Shown: positions 1 through 12,616, counted from the first letter of the stretch. The stretch is DNA of 64,000 nucleotides from Lanius collurio (GCA_020086605.1 JACBWW010000007.1:23086956-23150955), one strand, 5' to 3'. Notes: a model not told the origin generated them from the sequence alone. Made by a program: numbers and translations.

Positions 1-3000
1 TTAAACTAAAACCTGGGAAAATACTCTCCGGGCAGAGAAAGCAGCTTTCTGTTTTCTTTAAAACCTGTGAGAAATGTAGTATTCTGGGAAGGTGCATGAG
101 AATTATTTACAAACCTAGTGACAATTCCAAACAACTGAGAGAGCATGTTTACTGTTAACTGGCATTAACTGACATTCCTGCATGGGGAGCCATTGTTTTA
201 TAGGGCAGGAAGGGTTCATCCATTCACTGCTCATTTTTTGTATTGGTGGACAAAAGCTTGCCTGACAAAACAGCATGTTTTCATGGCTAATGAGCTCAGC
301 CAGTCCTTGGTTTCTATCCATGTACTACGGGAAATAAACCGTATGGAATATTACTGTGGAATATTTAGGTTCATTTATAAATACAAAGATTCATGTGTAC
401 AAATGGGCTTCACTCTTAATTGGTTTAGAATACTTGATCAGACAACACAGCTGAGCCAATGTAACTCTTGCTGCCACTAAGAGGTGGTTCAGCCCTCACT
501 TTTGTCTTCCTGTCCCTTCTAGCCATATGGTGCTTGTCTGACTCCTCAATCCAGTGCTGAACTCCTTCCTTCCTGGAAGAGCTCTAGCCATTTTATCTGG
601 TTTGATGGTATGAAACAGGTGTAGGGGACTGTATGCTTCATTTCTGCAAAGAATGTTTCAGCGTGAGGGTTGCAGGTCTAGTGAGAAGCCTCCAGTGCCA
701 AGAGGTGCATGAGCTATATCAGCATAGGTTCATTTCTGCTTACTGTTTGGATCAAGACAAGGAGTAGTCTGGTTTTACATATATCTTCTGTGATACATTT
801 TTAGATGTTACCACCTGCAAATGATATAATAGTCTTGTGGCAAAAAAAAAAAAAAAAAAGAATGGCATTTTTAGCACAGATGGCATGATTGATAGAACTG
901 TGGTTTTACATACTTTGAATTTCAGTGGAGTGAAGAGACATTCTGCTCTAAAACTTAAGCTATCCTGCATTTCAAAATAAAAGATATTAAAAAATGCCTT
1001 GGTGCCTGAATACTTGGCAGAAAAATAAGACACATTACTTTACCCAGTAAAAATCAATGGCCACAGAACAAACATGTTCTTCACCAGCTAATCATGTAGA
1101 ACAGGGCTGTGTTTCAGTAGTTTTGATGACTGATGAGGGCATTACATGTTTTAAGTACTGCTGCTCTACTTGTGTTTATTCTGACTTTTTGTCTTACAAA
1201 GCTGGCCAGAATTATCTCTGGTGTGCAGCCATGTTTTACATTAGGGTCATTGCAAAGCCGTGTAGTAACTTTGGGAAACAGTTACACAGTTTGCAGTTTG
1301 TAGGAATTATGTGTTTGGAACCATTTTGATCTAACAAACTTAGTGAGCGTATGTGAAAGTGCAAATGCAAGGTTTTCAGGGGCAAACTGAATGCTTATGC
1401 TCAAGAGCTGGAGAAGGTACTGGGGCAAGAAATACCTTGTTAATGTTGCTGAGTTCAGCTGCTGCTGTTTGCCCAGCGTGGGAGCAGCAGCAGGTGGTAT
1501 GGGGAACTGCTGATGGCCCTGGGAGGGAGGCGATAGGAAGGGAGAGGTCAGAGCAAGATGGTGCTTCTCTCTGGAAAAAGCGAAGCAGAGGCAGTGTCTT
1601 AGGTTTTGATAGCTCAGGTGTGCTTTTCTCGCATTTAGGTTTTCTACAGTCTTAAAAGCATTTTCATTTGTGTGCCATCTCCTTGGCTGTTCTCCTGCTT
1701 TCTGTAGAGAAAGAAAACTTCCATGGTGTAGTGCCGAAAACACATAGTATTGACAGCACTCCTAGTTTTGGTATTCCTGGCCACTGATACCCTGTGACAA
1801 AATTGCTTAAAGCTGACCAAAATGATGATGTTAGGTAACGGGATTGTGCTGCTATCTCTTGTGGACCAGCCACTGGAAAGACATGTCTGAGTTGGATGCA
1901 ATGAATAAAATGCACCTTTGCACCAGCAGAGCCAAGCCAGGCATGCACGCCAGACCCTCTGTGGGTTGAACTGAGCCTGAGGCTTGGGGACTTTGATGGC
2001 TTCAGGGAATCACCTTCTGTTTGTGAAGCCTCCATCCACATAGAAGGAGCCCAGTGCAGCACAATCAGGCCAGCCAAGCAGAAGCCATTGGAAGTGGCCA
2101 AATGGGGACTTACACCCCATTTCCTGGACTTCCTTTGGGCCTGGCTGGGTGACCTGGCCTGCTTGCTGGGGTCTGGCTAGAGCCTGGCTTTGTGTTGCAA
2201 AGAAGAGCCAGGGCTGAGCAGGCAGCACCAAGAGGGTAGTGGGAGACTTCAGCAGATGGATTTTAGTCGTCTCTGTTGACATAACTTAAGTGGGAATTTC
2301 TTTTTTTTCCATCAGCTTTGAGCACAGCTAAGTCTGAACACATTTTGCTGAGACTGAAAAGGCATCTCCCAGGATTTCTTGCTGCCCAATTTCAAAACAC
2401 TCCTGTAAAATATAGAGATTTACAAAAACAACAAGAAACTGGATTATAATATAAGACAGACGTAAACCTCAGTATACATGCGTTGACTTCTTGCTTTACA
2501 TCTAGAGTCAGACCTTTCTATTCTTAAGCTATTCTGTTCAAAATCCTGATCTGTACACTCTACAGAGTTAGGGTGCTCACTGGTTTTGACAGTCTAGTTC
2601 CCAGAAAAGTTATTTCAGTGAGGTTATTTACATGTGAGAGAGGTTACCTACAGCCACGTTGCCTATAAAAATTGCGTCACATATGTGTGTGCATGCAGGT
2701 GCACATGTACCTGTGCCAAATGCAATTAAAATCATTCTTCCATAAGGACCACAAGGTTTGGAGGCTTTTTCCACAGAGGGCAGTATCTCAGACACATGGG
2801 TTCTGCAAAAGCCAAGTGTTTTCTTGCAGTGACAGTCTATTTTTGGAAACACAAAACTGTAAGCAAGCAACACTGTTCCGCACATCCATAAGGTTTTGCA
2901 CAGATGAAGCCAGGAATATGGATGTGTTCACATCCAGGCCTCCCCATCTTCCCTCCCTCGCTGTCCCCCTGCGTGCCTGCTCAGGCTCACAGCAGGAGTG

Positions 3001-4602
3001 CAGAGATGACTGTGGTTGTACCTGTTTGTGGGTGATGGGTTGTTTTTCCCCTCGATCACTGCAGGAAGAGCAGAGCAGCTTATCGAGCACTTCAATCTGG
3101 TTTGCTGAGTGTAACAGCTTATGAGAAAATGGCTGCCTTGTTTTCCAGCCGTGTCCCAGGGATGGCCATGCAGGAGAAAATGAGGATCCGAGCTTGAGGA
3201 ATCTCTCAGCAGTTTCCCTTGCCATTTAGCATTTATAAATACACTATGAAGGATCCTTTTTCTTTCCAGGTAGCTGCCTCATATTAGTCCTTGCAGCACA
3301 GCGGGAGGAGGGGCGGGAAGGAGCCTTTCCAGACCCTCGGCAGTGCTCCTAGGGAAACCTCCCCAGACAGGGGTGCATGCACACATATCTCTCCATATAT
3401 ATGCATCTAAATGCACGTATATATAAGGTGTGACTTTAGGCTTGAAATTTGTCTTCTGAGGTAATCTAATCACTTGCTTTTTAGTGATTGTATTAATGAA
3501 GTGTTGTTTCCTTAAGTATCTACTGCTTCTAAAAATTACTTTCTTCATTTTATCACGGTTTGAGTGACGCAGCATTGCATTATGAGCAGACATTATGTGC
3601 CGTGAAATAGAAATGTGTACAGCCCTTACATTGAAGTAACTGGAGGTCAGAAAGATTTCAATGCTAGTACAGAAATGATCTGCACAAAATCATCCCCCCT
3701 GAATAACCCACTAGAAAATTCTCTGCTGTTCAAGTGCATTTTCCCACTATTAAGTGGGATAATGAAAACAATTTTTAGCAAATTGTTCTAGCTTTTTGCA
3801 GCAGTTTGTTTCCTTCAATTCTTCAAATGATCTTGATGTTTTAATGAATTCATTCTCTCAGTATCCTGTTGAAAAAGGCAGAAGTGGCATAAGGAATTAT
3901 AAACTCTTAAGAGAGTAAGAAAGCCACTTACTTGGAATATAATGGGAAGTCTTTAAAAGGAGTGATTAGCTTCTTTGGTATTTGGACCTTTAAGATAAAC
4001 TACTGTCTCATAAACTCTGGTAGATTTAGCTGTGCTGGTTTAAGATGTGACAATTACCCGTTGTACTCATCTGCTGGGCTTAATCCTTCATCAACTAACT
4101 GCTCAAGAAAATGCAATCCAGCCTGTGAAGCCCTGTGGAAGAGTGGCCTGGCATCATGTAACCCCTTCTGCCTGGTAGGTCCTGCCTGGGGACCCTCTGG
4201 GCTGAAACTGCCAGAGCTCTTCACAGCTAGGCTCTTAATCATCTGCATCTGTTTATGGTAATAAGGAAGAGGAAAAAAAAGTAGGGAAAAAAACCCCAAA
4301 CAAACGAAAATCCCAGTCAGAGCCAGGCACATTGTCTTTCGCTGAGGGCTTTCCTAGCAGTTTCCAAGCACTGTTTCCAAGGTGGTGTTTTCAGGTAGCT
4401 GTATATCAGTTTTGTGGAACTGATATACATAGGTTTCTTGTATTTCATTGAGTAGGCTTTTCCTCCCTGCCATACCATCCCTTTAAAATAATAGCACAAT
4501 AAGCTTTTATTGCAGGACCAATGTTGCTTTTGAGCATAAACTTACACAGTCCACATTAGTGCTAAAGGGAAAAGATAATGTACTCTCTTAATTTTGTAAT
4601 AA
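1..4602. other. Non-coding stretch, no confident gene
   Basis: Unique AT-rich DNA with an 18-base A run at 842-859 and mixed TG/TA dinucleotide runs near 2684-2710 and 3390-3425. GC content rises at about 1930-2280 and 2930-3200. Overlapping short open frames on both strands there are what GC-rich DNA gives by chance. One exon-like piece on the minus strand (2114-2282) is listed separately. I see no repeat family in the remainder. Confidence 0.6.
2114..2282 (-). other. Weak candidate first coding exon (ATG to strong donor)
   Basis: On the minus strand an ATG at 2282-2280 (G at -3) opens 56 codons that run into a strong donor, GGGGT|GTAAGT, with the exon ending at 2114. The stretch is GC-rich compared with its surroundings. 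The peptide begins MSTETTKIHLL and contains several Pro, Gln and Ala residues. I recognise no domain. No promoter or CpG island precedes it, and no partner exon downstream is clearly indicated. A chance open frame in GC-rich DNA explains it equally well. Confidence 0.12.
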
Positions 4603-4725
4603 AATCATAGAATATTCAAGGGTTGGAAGAGACCTTAAAGGTGAGCTAGTCCCAACCCCCCACTGCCATAGGCAGGGATACCTCTTGTCCAGCCTGGCCT
4701 TGAATACTGCCAGGTTTGGGGCTCT
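4603..4725 (-). mobile_element. CR1: CR1 LINE 3' end fragment
   Basis: Read on the plus strand this begins aatcatagaat, followed by gggttggaagagaccttaaa and a block resembling ggcagggatacctcttgtcc. This is the reverse complement of the standard avian CR1 3' terminus, whose sense strand ends in a run of attctatgat-type octamers. Only the last 120 bp or so remain, as is usual for CR1, which is 5'-truncated at insertion. It is diverged from consensus and ends in a single octamer unit, so it is an old copy. No open reading frame survives. Confidence 0.9.
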
Positions 4726-5122
4726 CTTTTTCTCAGTTAAACAAAGCACTGTGAAACCTGTGCTGGAACAGCTCTGTTTCTGTGGCTGCTACGCTGCTCA
4801 TCGGTTGGAAACATGAGAGTGCCCATGTAGCTGTTCCCCTCTTCCAGAGGTCAGCTGTGCTGCTTCGGTGTCACTGCAAGCCCAGGGAAAACACTTCACA
4901 CTGCAGCTGTAGCAGTATCAAACAAAAGATGTGTTCTCTGTGAATCAAACTCTCACTGTCTTCCCTTTGTATTTTCTAGAGCTGTCCAGATAGCCTTTTT
5001 TTTTTGTACTGGCAAAAAAAAGGCTTTTTCAAAGAACTGCGCATTCAAAATGTGAGTGTACCAAAGGACCAAAGGAATAGGAGAAATACTGTTTGTAGGA
5101 GGTACTACAGTTTGCTTCACAT

Positions 5123-5429
5123 TTATTCTTCTGCCACTTCTGTCATTTCTTTTTTAACAACTGGAGCAGAAGAGTCTGCAAATGGAACTGGAAAGACAAC
5201 TGCAGGTTTTGTTTTGAAAAGCTGTTTGGAAAGAATATCTATTTCATACTGCTGTGCCAGCATGGAAGCTCTCTGAGCAAGGCTCCACTGCAGTGCTTTT
5301 TGGAGCAGGCTTGTTACCTGACTGCTTGCTTTCATTATGTCCCTTGTTTTGGATGATCCCACAAGGTGTGTGACGACATGAATGTGGGGAGAGTGCAACA
5401 GCCTGATCAGGTACTCTAGGAGGTATCTG
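5123..5429 (-). CDS. Candidate terminal coding exon of an unrecognised gene
   Basis: On the minus strand a pyrimidine-rich acceptor (gttctttgttttacag, plus coordinates 5430-5445) is followed by one base and about 101 open codons ending in TAA at 5125-5123. The AATAAA polyadenylation hexamer overlaps the stop (GAATAAA), so the 3' UTR would be very short. The peptide starts RYLLEYLIRLLHSPHIHVV. It looks like amphipathic helices (LLQKALQWSLAQRASM, then IDILSKQLF), followed by a proline-containing stretch (VVFPVPF) and a charged tail (VKKEMTEVAEE). I cannot place it in a family. The intron phase is 2. It would join candidates at 13533-13707, 12190-12233 or 35167-35275, all of which end with two leftover bases. 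A second frame is also open for about 62 codons, and a GTAACA inside the exon could act as a cryptic donor. This is the strongest coding signal in the window, but it could still be a pseudogene or chance. Confidence 0.42.
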
Positions 5430-7445
5430 CTGTAAAACAAAGAACAACAAATTATTGCACTGAAAATGCTGAGCAGTGTTTGTTTATTGGCTGTAACTGC
5501 ACTGCACAGTGGGGGCTTTGTACAGAAGCCCAAGTTAGCATGGTTAACAAAACAGTGCAGCTTCTTTAGGGCAATTCTTTACCTGGGCCAGTCATACTTT
5601 ACTAAAGGAAAAATTGGGGAACACAGCATGTCCTGCAGTACTCAAGCTACTATGGGTATGTCCTCTGCAGTGTGGCCTGGAAACACATTCATTGTTTTCT
5701 TATGCTTTTTATCTAACAGAATCCATCCTGTATCTCTGATTTTATTCTTCAGTTATAACTTCTGGGAACAAGAACTATCTTGACTCTTTTTCATTTGCAT
5801 TTTTCTAAATTTTAATATAATCTTGCATATAAGATTCACAATTAGCATTTCTGTGCAGCAATGTAATACAAATAATTATACTTCGTTATTGATCAAGGCT
5901 TCCCATCTCCTGTTGTATCTTGAAAACAGCTGACTGGATTCAGTGCTTCTGAGCTTCTTTATACTGATATTCACTAGCTTGTAATTCTGAGGAGAAGAAT
6001 TAATAATTGACATGAGGCTAGGAGTTTTTGTTTATCTTTTTAAAAAATGTTGGAACAAGTGGTTTGATTAGGCCATATAATGCAATTCCAAATATTTTAA
6101 AAATAGAAAACTTATGAGATAATTTTATTGATTCTGTCTTGCCAAATAAATATTTCAGTGGACTGATAATGTGGAGCTGCTTTGGAGGGATTTCTGCTGC
6201 TATTTTTGTTACACAGCGTGTTTGCTATGCTGCTGATGTTAGGCACCAAACCTGACCCACTGTAAAATGTTTATAGTGTTGCATTCTCTGTGTTCTAAAA
6301 ATGGAGCAGCTTTCACAGTCTTTTATTCTCATGTAACTTCTCCCTTTCCACACAACCATACCTAGAAATCGGCAGCTTGCTTTGTGGGGCTGACATGCAC
6401 GCTGCTTTATTTTTCAATTTCATCAGTAATAGGCTTTTCCTAGCTTGTAATGCTGCTCCACTGATACAATGATGGTTATTCCTTATTCACTCAAAAAACA
6501 CTGAGTGAAGTCTCTCTACAGACTACCGTCTTTATGGTGAGGTTATTAAAATTATTAAAATTATTCAGATTAATAGCTTCAATTTTTCAGCACTTTATTT
6601 TTCTCTTGAAATAGAGTATATATTTGCAATACTACTTAGGATGCATAGAGTCTGATATGTATCTCCTCTGGCTTCTGTGTTAGCTGGGCTTTGAAGTGAT
6701 AGTATACTGTGTGCATTCAGACTTCCATAGATGGGGAAGAGGAAAATAAAACTCTCTTCAGGACTTGTAAACTCTCTTTGAAAGTATTAGGGCCAGAAAA
6801 CATGTCACCAGTGGCCATGTCTGCCAAATTGTGGTTGCTTCTGCCTTTCTACCTAGTGGTATTTGGGAAGACAGTAGATCTGTGATGGCGAAGCAGCACT
6901 TTGTACTTGAGTACTGGGCCAGAAGCAGCTTTCTAATGCACACAGATCCTCAGATCTGAAGGCCAAACCTGCTTAAACTCTGTCCACCTGACTTCAAGCT
7001 GAAGTGGGTATGTTATTTCCCCCTACCTGTCTGTTCTACCAGTAAGGTACCATCTGTCTCCATCATTTGGTGGCAACTACTTCGTGCAACTGATACCTCT
7101 CTAAGGCTAAAGGCTCTTAAAACCTTTTGGCCCCGATGGTATATCCACATGTGCCTTGTGCTGTTAGCAGCAGATAGCTGAAGTCTTTTTGATTTGTATT
7201 GTTGGAGTTTCAGATAGGACTAGGCTTTATGATATTGTTTGTTCCAAAAGCTTCATTTCAAGAGGCAGCATAAATCTAAGTAAAAATGGGTCACATTTCT
7301 TGTAGTGTAGCTACTCAGGGTACTTTATTGATGCATGCTCTTGGGAAAGGTTTTGTTGGTTGGTACGTCTGTTAGTTCTGAATCCATGAGGAAATAAAAC
7401 TGAACTGGGTTTTTTTTCTGGGGCATAGAGTTTTAAACTAAGGAC
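5430..7445. other. Non-coding stretch, nothing recognised
   Basis: AT-rich unique sequence. Short open frames at 5466-5783 (plus) and 6758-6943 (minus) lack convincing splice sites and any protein-family resemblance. I see no repeat family, RNA gene or CpG cluster. Confidence 0.6.
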
Positions 7446-8255
7446 TGTGGTGTCCCACCATTAGGAAGGAACATCTAAGAAGGGAGCACCAAGTAGGTGC
7501 TTGGTGGTCGAAAGGAATGACAGAAGTCAGAGACTCTGCAAAAGCTTATAAAGTTTATTAGTAAATTATACACCTGGCATAGAAATTGGTCTTCATTTGT
7601 CCCGTATCTCCTGGTATAAGCACGTGGCAGTGAGTAGGGATAAAGGGGCAGGGCACAAGGGAAGAGAGAGACAGAGATTAATTCAACAGGGGGAGAGGGA
7701 AACGTGGGATGTAAAGAAGGAATAGAAAGATCACCAGTCCTGGTTACAGCATTGATGGGGGTGGCCAGGATCCTGGGCTGCATGTGGGCCCAGGCTTTGT
7801 TGGGTGCCTTCTCAACCTTATCCCGGTGCTTGCACTGTACTATGTTGTGCTTATCTCTCTCCAAGCCAGAAAAAGGACATTTGTCCCAGGAAAAATACTG
7901 CCCTACCTCTGCATGGCCACTTTCTCCAGCCTCATCCTGTTCATTCTCGCAGTGTTATTACCAACAATCCTTGGTTGTTATTACCACCAATCCTTGGCTG
8001 GCTCCACAGCTATCAGGGTCTGAGATACATAATACACATCTGCCCCTTGTCTTCTACAGGAACACGTGAGCAAGTTGCTCAGGGCTAAAAAGTTATTTCA
8101 TGTTGAGGAAAGAATGCTGAGTTAATTTGTCCTACTTTTTAGGTTCTGTGAGCTTTGAATATCTACATAAACACACCTCTCTCTTTCCACAAGTAGTAAG
8201 TTACAGAACTTCAGTTACTAAGCCTTAAAATGCAGTTCTGTCTTGGGATCCAACA
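7446..8255 (-). mobile_element. Probable solo LTR of an endogenous retrovirus
   Basis: Read on the minus strand, the low-coordinate end ends ...GGGACACCACA, a typical LTR 3' terminus (TG...CA rule; plus strand starts tgtggtgtccc at 7446). About 110 bp upstream lies AATAAA (plus tttatt at 7554-7559) followed by a roughly 95-bp U5-like segment. The U3-like part contains a 23-bp tandem duplication at 7954-7999, as enhancer repeats in LTRs often are. The high-coordinate border is uncertain. An ...ACA at 8253-8255 is followed by tagggac, and taaggac precedes 7446, so these could be a one-mismatch target duplication. No primer binding site or viral gene is seen on either side, which fits a solo LTR. 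The overlapping ORFs at 7475-8088 are therefore not host genes. Confidence 0.45.
7954..7999. repeat. 23-bp tandem duplication inside the probable LTR
   Basis: Two adjacent 23-bp units, each starting gttattacca and containing caatccttgg. They differ at only a few bases. They lie in the part of the LTR that would be U3. Confidence 0.85.
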
Positions 8256-9305
8256 TAGGGACCCATACTGCTGTCAGTGATAATCATACCCCTGCACTAA
8301 AGGTAAAAACCCTTATGATTTCCCAGTTGTGATAGTGAGCAGGATGAAATACTGTCACGGATATTCTGAGGAAAGGTATCAGCCTGGCTTTCTGATAAAG
8401 TTGGCAGTTTAAAAGTTGTTTTTATTGTTAAATTGGACAAATTTCATCTGGAAATAGCAGAACACAGAAAGCAACAGACACAATAATGTCACTAGAATCA
8501 GTTTTCACATTAAGACTCACAGACATGGGTTTGGACCTCAGATTTGCCAGTGAAAATCTGGAATAGTTTAATCTGTAATTCATTTGAGTCTCTCCAGACA
8601 TACTTCACTAGAATTGAGTGCAGCCTCAGCCAACCCACTCCAGGCTAAATTTTTCACCTGTTTATTCACCTATGAACGCGTTCATCTACTCACCCACTGA
8701 CACAGTTTCCTGTGAAGCCAAAAGATAGAGGCACATTTTATAAAAGCATGGAAATCTTGAAATTCATAACTTTTGACAGCCATGACAAATAAGCAGCCGT
8801 ATCCATTATCAGTCCCCAGAGTTATCTAGTATCCTTTCTTTATGTAATTTCTTACAGTACTTCTTTTTTTTTTACATCAATCTTCTTTTCACTTGTTATT
8901 TATTATTCATAGCATTAATAAGTGTTCACTACTTGGTGTCTTGTATATTTTAACGCAGTAACTGTGCTTGCTTTGTTTCGTTGCTGTGGATTTTTTTGTG
9001 CTTTTTTCACCTTGTGTTTTCTAATTTTATCATCTGGAAATATTATTAAAGACATTATATACCTTTTCATCCAAAGACATGGTGCATCTGTTGACCTTCA
9101 GGGTGTATTGCAAGGGCCATCTGGTTTTCAAGGGAAGTGGGGGTTGGCAAGGAATGGGAAAGGAATTAAGGCAGAAGGAGATATTAGGTTACTTATTTAT
9201 TATTTGATTAAGATTCTGCTTTGTTGAAGGGTAAAACTGACTGGTACTTTGTTACAGTGTTTGTCATTTTATAGTGTTTGTTTTTTCTTGTGTTTTTTTG
9301 TCATC

Positions 9306-9320
9306 GTTGTTGTTGTTGTT
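9306..9320. repeat. (GTT)5 microsatellite
   Basis: Five perfect GTT units flanked by T-rich DNA. Confidence 0.9.
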
Positions 9321-11376
9321 TTGAATTGCTGCTGGGCTGGGGAAGCTCTTGTGTGCATGTGCTTGTCTTTATCAAAATACACAAAACAGTATAGCCCCAA
9401 ACTGGTGTGAGGTGTTAACCAGTGCTGCTATTGTAGTCTATTAGTACCAGGATTAAATGACACCATTTCAGACATTGTTCCTGGCCTGTGCTCATCTCTC
9501 AGTTGAAGCAAGTGTTAGTGATCAGTGAGGAGCTAACAGGGCAAAGAACCAACCCCATTTCAACCTGAGAAAAACTGTATTTAGAACAAGTTTGGGTTCT
9601 GGAAAACCACTTTTCCCCCAGTTTTTCAGAAGGAGCCTTATAGTCTTTTTTCAGTGAATTCACACAATGTAGATAAGAGATACCATGTAATTTCTACTCT
9701 TATCCTTCCAGAATAAAGGAGTCTGACATGTCTATGCAGGTTTTACTGGGGCTGGAGACAGAACAGGAAAATAAGGAATTTTATCAACTCTGGGTGTTCC
9801 CCATTTCAGTATGGCCACAGCAATTGCTGTTCAGTAGTTTTGATACCCCTTTGCTTTATTATCTTTTTCTCTTGAGTGCCATTAAGAAACCACTGGTTGG
9901 CAATATAGGATATAAATTGGTAATTTTTCTTACATTTTGTAAATGTTTGTCATATATAATATTATGAAATACACTGCAGTGCATAAAAAACTTTGATGTT
10001 CATGTGGTAAAAGCTGTTACAATTCGGTTACCCAGAGTCTTATACATGAACTGGAAATATGGTGCACACTTTCCTAGGAGAGGAAAGAAAATTCTTTTTA
10101 GTGAAGTTACAGAATAAGGTATTCATTTTAACTGAAAATAAGAAACAGCCTGGTTCTAAGAGAAAAGTTGAAGGTCACATGTTAGAAATTATCTTCTCTA
10201 AATTAAGAAGGGGCTAATTTCAATTAAGGCAGAATTTCCCGCATTAAATTATTGTATCTTCATATGTGTAAGTTATGAAGGATGTGTTTAAAACCCAGAA
10301 CAAGCATCCCAGAAGGAGGAGGAGTGTCTGTGTGTGCCTCAATGCTTCTCCTCACTGTGTAATCTCCATAACTGACCCACAGTAAAACAAAATCTCCCCC
10401 TAGTCCAAGAGCTCTTCCCATGCACAAACCTTCTCATAACCTGTAGCAAACCAAGTGTCTGGGTTACAATTATGACAATATGATGGTCCTGTCGTTTGCT
10501 TTTGTATTTAGTAAGGTCCACAACACTTACTAATTATTCAATCTATTGTCAGTCTTTATTTTTCCATCTTGACCACTGTATTTTAGGAAGACACTGAGTT
10601 ATACACTGACCTTACAAATGCACTAGTATGTATGATGAGGAAAAAGTAGAAGAAACAATACACCTTTTTAGTGTTTAATCATTTTTGTTTGAATTTGGAG
10701 AAGTAGACAAATAGGGGAGGTAAAAACTCGTAACTCCTGTGAGGAAAGAGAAAACTAAGTAACTTCATTAGGAAAGTCTGCTTAATCCATTGTGATTAGG
10801 GGGATATTTCATGTTTAAGTGTATTATCTTTGGTGTCATTCTAATCTTGCTCTTAGCTTTTTCTCCAGTTTTTTTTTAAATAAATGGTAAAGTTGAGAGT
10901 AAGGCAAAAGAGCTTATAGAAGCATAGTTAAAAGCTTGCTTTGATGTTTTCCTTGTGACCTAATAAAAGCATTGCAGAGGCTTACCTAATAAAGCTCTGA
11001 TGGGGACCTGGTTCCCTGTCCTTTTTTTGTTTGTTTGTTTGAGATTTTTTATTTTGTTTTTTGGAGGAGGATTGGTTAGCTGATCTTAATTTTGAGGAAC
11101 AGCAGAGGACAAAAAGACAGGCTGTTGTCTTTTCCACTGGCTGTGATCAAAAGCCTTTCTCACAAAGTCACATATAGGTTTGTAGAAATTCCACCCAAGG
11201 CTCGTATCTGCCTGAGTTAGAAGGCTTTCAAAACTGTGTAGCTTTTCTTAGGAAAACACATAAAACCATGAAATATCTGTCAGAGGAACTTTTTGTTTGG
11301 AGAGCTTCATGAAGCACACCTTGGAATTCCTTCCTTGGTGGTAGTGAGTTTGTGTAAATGTGAAGTAACCAATAGT

Positions 11377-11416
11377 AGTGTAACCTGAATTCAGCAAGTG
11401 TAACCTGAATTCATCA
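11377..11416. repeat. 20-bp tandem duplication
   Basis: Two head-to-tail copies of agtgtaacctgaattcagca, the second with one substitution (tcatca at its end). Each contains an EcoRI-type GAATTC. It looks like a simple replication-slippage duplication. Confidence 0.9.
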
Positions 11417-12189
11417 GCTCAGGAGATGTGAAGGTGTTTGAGAGACTAGGCTTTCAAAGGGATTCATGGTGCCATAAAACATAAAACTTTTATATAATTA
11501 CAGGTTTTGCTTTTTTAACAACATGTAGTAAAATCAGGCACAGTAAGAGCATGAACAAGCAAGGAATCATGTTGTGTTCAGGTGAGCATGCAGTACAAAA
11601 AGTTAAAGACTGAAAATTTTATTTTACAAAACTGAAAGCCTGTACTCTGGATTAATTTGTTCATATCTTATCCTGTGGATCATATCCCCACTTTCTTTAT
11701 ATTTTAATGCAGAGTTCCTGTCTACTGTTTTTTTATTCATGCAGAAGTGCTTATGGAATTGTAAATTAAATTATTTTCTGGATCAGACACCAACTAGATC
11801 ATTAATTAAATTCCAAGTGTACAGCCAGACTGTATCCTGGCTGTCTCTGTAATGTTGATGGAATTAAAACAGGTGTGGTGACAAAAATTTTTATGTGGAA
11901 AATCATGATTACTTTGGATAGCCATAACAGAGTAAATCTGTTTGAGTTTCAAATCCAGAATGAATTTGCAGGATGTGGATCTGGAATAGCACTGGTAGGC
12001 TGAACAGATTCAGTAACAAGTGACTGGAGTCCCTTAACTCCAGTTAAGAAATTAGTTAACTTAAGAAATAGCTGTTCTTCTCATTCATTTTTGAAGGTAT
12101 ACCTGAAGGAATAAAACATCTCAAAGTTCTGTTTGAATTTAAGAAGTGATTTTTTTTCTCATTACAATAGCATGTTTTGGTTTTCTTAC

Positions 12190-12233
12190 CAAAGCAATGT
12201 TTTTAATAGAAAACGTTCATCTTTTCTAAAGTT
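12190..12233 (-). other. Weak candidate small exon
   Basis: On the minus strand an acceptor (tcatattctttag) and a good donor (TTTG|GTAAGA) bound 44 nt that are open in one frame (NFRKDERFLLKTLL plus two bases). The phase would join to the candidate terminal exon at 5429 and to the candidate at 18641-18735. The short length and AT-rich surroundings make chance the leading explanation. Confidence 0.15.
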
Positions 12234-12401
12234 CTAAAGAATATGAAGTACCTTGATGGATGTTTATAGGAAACATTTTCCCAATAGAAGAGAAAGCATG
12301 AAAAGAACACGCAGATTTACTGTTTGGAAATGTAGTTAGTAAGCAAGGGCATTAACGTGGGAATAAGTTAAAGAAGGTTGAGAAGGGCTATGAAAGATTT
12401 A

Positions 12402-12435
12402 AAAAAAAAAGAAAAAAAATATATATATATATACA
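12402..12435. repeat. A-rich tract and (AT)n microsatellite
   Basis: An A10 run, a G, an A8 run and then about seven AT units, directly preceding a CR1 fragment that begins near 12436. Confidence 0.9.
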
Positions 12436-12616
12436 CACTGGAACAGGTTGTCCAGAGAAGTTGTGGATGCCTGATGGCCTGAAAATGTGCAAGGCCAGGT
12501 TGGGTAAGGCCTTAAGCAACCTGGTCTAGTGGAGAGTGTCCCTGTCCATGGCAGGGGTTTTGGAACAAGATGGTCTTGAAGGTCCCCTCCAACACAGGGC
12601 ATTCTATGATTCTATA
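12436..12616 (+). mobile_element. CR1: CR1 LINE 3' end fragment
   Basis: The sense strand shows the CR1 3' terminal words in order: ctggaacaggttgtccaga, caaggccaggttgggtaagg, caacctggtctagtggaga, ggcaggggttttggaac, and the terminal attctatgattctat. It is 5'-truncated to about 180 bp. The two terminal octamers are intact, so this copy is younger or less decayed than the one at 4603-4725. The small minus-strand open frame across it is incidental. Confidence 0.95.

Larger units (their letters stand above)
8256..12401. other. Non-coding stretch with minor repeats
   Basis: AT-rich unique DNA. It contains a GTT microsatellite (9306-9320) and a 20-bp tandem duplication (11377-11416), plus the weak exon candidate at 12190-12233. 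The open frames at 8922-9227, 9728-9967 and 10339-10521 have no acceptable splice context and no family resemblance. Confidence 0.6.

Noticed and set aside
1374..1410. Tiny exon-like piece between ttttcag and gtactg with coiled-coil-like GKLNAYAQELEK
   Set aside because: Poor donor, very short, frame stops soon after.
7475..8088. Several 80-130 codon frames on both strands
   Set aside because: Inside the probable LTR; no viral or host protein signature.
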